Source: Micromonospora deserti (GTDB lineage: Bacteria > Actinomycetota > Actinomycetes > Mycobacteriales > Micromonosporaceae). Taken from it: a stretch of 64,000 bases of DNA. The stretch covers positions 31,073 through 95,072 of the forward strand of contig NZ_POUB01000002.1 of the NCBI RefSeq assembly GCF_003236335.1. The letters run 5' to 3'. Under the pieces are notes generated by a model. It ran no database searches. It was not told where the DNA came from and worked only from the letters and a program-made list of their open reading frames with translations. The translations under genes and the position numbers were made by a program. Within the stretch, counting starts at the first letter, position 1, and the number at the start of each line of letters is the position of its first letter. Below, piece by piece: positions 61,659 to 64,000 of the stretch.

Positions 61659-62838
61659 CATCCGGCTCAACCCCACCACCTCCGCCGGCCTGGCCAACAT
61701 CGACTACCTCGACTTGGAGGTCGCCGGCGGCCCGCCACCGCCGACCAACGCCCTGTATGTGGCGACCAACGGCAACGACAGCAATCCCGGCACGCTGAGC
61801 GCGCCGTTGAGGACCATCCAGCGGGCGGTCGACCTCGCCCAGCCCGGCTACACCATCTACCTCCGCGGCGGGACCTACGCGCCGAGCACCAACATCCAGA
61901 TACTGAAGAACGGCACGTCGAGCCAGCCCATCACGATGCGCAACTACACCAACGAGCGAGTCATCATCGACGGCGAGAACATGCCGTACACGCCCGGCGC
62001 GGTCGACTCCACCATCCCCCGCCCGGAGCGCGGCGCCATCCACATCGAGGGTGACTGGTGGCGTCTGATCGGCCTGGAGATCATCCACGGTCCGTACGGC
62101 ATCTTCGGCCTGGACTCCAGCAACAACTACTACGAGCGGCTGGTCACCCGCGACAACTACGAGTCCGGCTTCCACCTTGTCCTGACATCGAGCAACAACC
62201 AGATCATCAACCTGGACTCCTACGGCAATCGCGACCCACGCAAGAACGGCGAGAGCGCCGACGGCCTGGCCATCAAGGAAGGCTCGGGTTCCGGCAACGT
62301 CGTGCGCGGCGCCCGGCTCTGGAACAATTCCGACGACGGCCTGGACTGGTGGATGTTCGAGTCACCCATCCTGGTGGAGAACACCCTGGCCTGGGGTAAC
62401 GGGTTCAACCGGTGGAACATCCCCAACTACCAAGGTGATGGCAACGGGTTCAAGCTCGGCGGCAACGGCGTGTCCGCCAACCACACCGTTCGCAACAGCA
62501 TGACCTGGGACAACGCGGTCGGCGGCTTCATCGACAACAACAACCCCGGCCAGCACAGGATCGAGCGCTGCACCGCCTGGGACAACCCGGGCACCGGCTT
62601 CAACGTCAACCGTTCCGACAGCACCCTCACCAAGAACCTCGCCGTCGCCAACGGCACCAACGTCTCACTCGGGTCGAACTCCAGCGGCTCGGGCAACTCC
62701 TGGGACATCGGCGGCAGCTGGTCGCTGGCCAGCACCAACCCGAGCACGATCACCGGGCCGCGCAACGCCGACGGCTCGATCCCATCCTCCAACTTCCTAC
62801 GCCCGGCCAACGGCGCAGACGTCGGCGCACGGTTCTAA
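61258..62838 (+). CDS. Secreted PL9 pectate lyase-like enzyme with N-terminal CBM35-like module
   Basis: Secreted enzyme of 526 residues. The signal peptide and CBM6/35-like module (about 1-158) are practically identical to those of the GH62 protein. From about 165 on is a right-handed parallel beta-helix of the PL9 family: ALYVATNGNDSNPGTLSAPL and RTIQRAVDLAQPG at the entry, then SYGNRDPRKNGESADGLAIK, LWNNSDDGLDWWMFES and GDGNGFKLGG, which hold the Asp calcium ligands and lysine base region of PL9 enzymes. It would cut polygalacturonate by beta-elimination. It shares operator type and N-terminal module with the GH62 gene, suggesting both act on pectin/arabinan-rich plant wall. Confidence 0.92.
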   Translation: MHVKPMIACAGLLAGVLVVLSQSAVQAAPTRYEAENSPAVCSGTIDSNWSGYSGSGFCNGPNSTGGYAQFTVNASAAGTATLGARFANGTTTARPANLLVNGSTVQTPSFEGTGAWSTWVTKTLSVSVRAGSNTIRLNPTTSAGLANIDYLDLEVAGGPPPPTNALYVATNGNDSNPGTLSAPLRTIQRAVDLAQPGYTIYLRGGTYAPSTNIQILKNGTSSQPITMRNYTNERVIIDGENMPYTPGAVDSTIPRPERGAIHIEGDWWRLIGLEIIHGPYGIFGLDSSNNYYERLVTRDNYESGFHLVLTSSNNQIINLDSYGNRDPRKNGESADGLAIKEGSGSGNVVRGARLWNNSDDGLDWWMFESPILVENTLAWGNGFNRWNIPNYQGDGNGFKLGGNGVSANHTVRNSMTWDNAVGGFIDNNNPGQHRIERCTAWDNPGTGFNVNRSDSTLTKNLAVANGTNVSLGSNSSGSGNSWDIGGSWSLASTNPSTITGPRNADGSIPSSNFLRPANGADVGARF

Positions 62839-62851
62839 CCGAACTCCTTGA

Positions 62852-62884
62852 TGGCGGGATCGGGACCGGCTCCCGATCCCGCCA
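62852..62884 (+). terminator. Terminator after the PL9 gene
   Basis: Perfect 14-base stem TGGCGGGATCGGGA / TCCCGATCCCGCCA with a 5-base loop, 13 bases after the stop. It may also serve the convergent carboxypeptidase gene. Confidence 0.88.
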
Positions 62885-62992
62885 CCAGCCGCGTCCCCAA
62901 CCTCTGGGCAGAACATGCCCTGAGCAACTGGCCTCCACGATCGGGTTCGCCCCCCGAGTGCTCTTGTCGCGGAGTGCCGGGTTCGGCTCTCC

Positions 62993-64000
62993 CTACCGTG
63001 GGTGGGCTTCCCGGCGCGCGTATCCACGCCGCCGCCAGCGAGTTGCCGTGATCAGGGCCGCCACGGCGACGGCAGCGCCGAGCCCAAGGCCGGCCATCAA
63101 CGAGATCGACGATTTCTTTTCCTCTGGTGCGACCAGGCGGCCGACCCTCGCGTCGGCGGGGAGGGTGAAGCCCCAGTCGAGCAGGGCTATCGCCTCGCCC
63201 AAGCTCCCCAGGGGCGCGCTCTCCGCGCCAAGCAGGGTGACCGCGAGCCGCCGGCCGTTACGCTCGGCTACGCCGACGTAGGTCTGGCGAGCTCGTTGGG
63301 TGAAGCCGGTTTTCCCTCCCAGCATTCCTGGGTACCGGTCCAGCAGGGTGTTGTCGTTGGTGATGTCGAACGCCGGCCTTCCCGGTTGGGCCGGTATCTC
63401 CGCGACCCTGGTTGCCATGTATCGCCGGAAGTCCTCGCGGGCGAAGGTGGCCCGCGCGATGAGGGCGAGGTCGTACGCGCTGGTGTACTGATCGGGGCCG
63501 TCCAGGCCCGAGGGGGTAGCAGCGTGGGTCTGGTTCGCGCGCAGCCGGCGGGCTTCGTCGTTCATCGCGTCGATCCCGCCCTGCCTGCCGGCCTCGCCGC
63601 CGCCGATGCGGGCCAGCACGTTGGCCGCGTCGTTGCCCGATCTGAGGAGAAGCCCCAGCCAGAGGCTCTCGATGGAGTACCGGCCGCCCTCGACCACACC
63701 CATCAGCGAACTGGCCGGGTCGAGATCGTCTAGATCCTCCCGTTTCACCTCAACGACTCGGGCCGGGTCGAGGCGGGGCATCAGGGCCGCGGCCAGCAGC
63801 AGCTTCTGCACACTCGCCGGAGTCCGGTGTTCGTGTGGACCGCATCCGCCCAGAACCGCACCGCTGTTGAGGTCCGCCACCAGCCACGAGGTGGCGGTCA
63901 CGGCCGGCGGCATCGGCGCGTCACCGGGGATGGCCAGTCCTGCCGTCGCCAGCGCCTCCCCCCCGACTGCCCGGTGGGCCGGGTCCACCGGTGGCGGAGG
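62993..64000 (-). CDS. D-alanyl-D-alanine carboxypeptidase (penicillin-binding protein), N-terminus outside window
   Basis: The frame is open to the window edge, so about 335 C-terminal residues are seen; the signal peptide lies beyond. The S11 motifs are in order: TPASVQKLLLA (SxxK, Ser nucleophile), SGNDAA (SxN) and GGKTGFTQRA (KTG). A C-terminal membrane helix (ISLMAGLGLGAAVAVAALIT) followed by an Arg-rich tail anchors the protein with its catalytic domain outside. Such enzymes trim the terminal D-Ala of peptidoglycan pentapeptides. A GTG at 63988 exists but is unlikely to be the real start, since exported relatives have a signal peptide ahead of this region. Confidence 0.92.
   Translation of the reverse strand, partial: PPPPVDPAHRAVGGEALATAGLAIPGDAPMPPAVTATSWLVADLNSGAVLGGCGPHEHRTPASVQKLLLAAALMPRLDPARVVEVKREDLDDLDPASSLMGVVEGGRYSIESLWLGLLLRSGNDAANVLARIGGGEAGRQGGIDAMNDEARRLRANQTHAATPSGLDGPDQYTSAYDLALIARATFAREDFRRYMATRVAEIPAQPGRPAFDITNDNTLLDRYPGMLGGKTGFTQRARQTYVGVAERNGRRLAVTLLGAESAPLGSLGEAIALLDWGFTLPADARVGRLVAPEEKKSSISLMAGLGLGAAVAVAALITATRWRRRGYARREAHPR

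Overview
This 64 kb window is high-GC actinobacterial chromosome. GC-rich third codon positions, frequent GTG starts, ATGA-type overlaps, numerous secreted glycan-active enzymes and an NRPS locus suggest a Micromonospora-like member of the Micromonosporaceae; that placement is inference. I saw no tRNA, rRNA, CRISPR array or phage module.

Layout. (1) 1-5828: the 3' end of a zinc formaldehyde/alcohol dehydrogenase, then a three-gene membrane formate dehydrogenase operon. Its catalytic subunit is read through an in-frame UGA (selenocysteine 190) followed by a SECIS-like hairpin with a GGUCU loop. (2) 5829-10867: an LtrA membrane protein, a small secreted protein, a GH16-golvesin enzyme, a stretch of decayed IclR and mandelate-racemase genes, and a cupin. 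(3) 11189-15840: an ABC binding lipoprotein with a fused DppB-DppC permease but no ATPase, then a VOC protein and an ArsR-ArsC fusion with its own operator. (4) 16063-22746: an APC permease, a GH5 glycosidase, a DUF2127 protein, and a BlaI/M56 pair divergent from a PAP2 phosphatase across twin BlaI-type operators. (5) 22857-37741: a biosynthetic locus with two genes of condensation-like proteins (three domains in all), a C-A-T-TE-MFS mega-fusion, an acyl-AMP ligase, a C-A-T NRPS and a free carrier protein. (6) 37946-47786: a near-continuous operon encoding a complete trans-4-hydroxy-L-proline degradation route plus two proline-directed peptidases. (7) 47922-64000: an MprF-like protein, a ricin-lectin beta-helix protein, a nucleotidyltransferase, an orphan lipoprotein, a GNAT, a dead IS630, an ABC exporter, a GH62 and a PL9 enzyme sharing a 468-bp near-identical 5' module, and a D,D-carboxypeptidase cut by the window edge.

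How the parts work together. The dehydrogenase fragment and formate dehydrogenase would take formaldehyde to formate to CO2. In the NRPS locus the ligase and free ACP can supply an acyl starter, the C-A-T protein adds one residue, and the fusion protein adds an Asp-like residue, releases the product with a cysteine-type thioesterase and exports it through the attached MFS domain. The hydroxyproline operon runs from peptides to hydroxyproline to 2-oxoglutarate and carries its own GntR regulator; a matching GTG-N6-CAC element lies at both putative promoters. Three secreted plant-polysaccharide enzymes share a LacI-type operator around AAGCGCTT, suggesting one sugar-responsive regulon controlled from outside the window.
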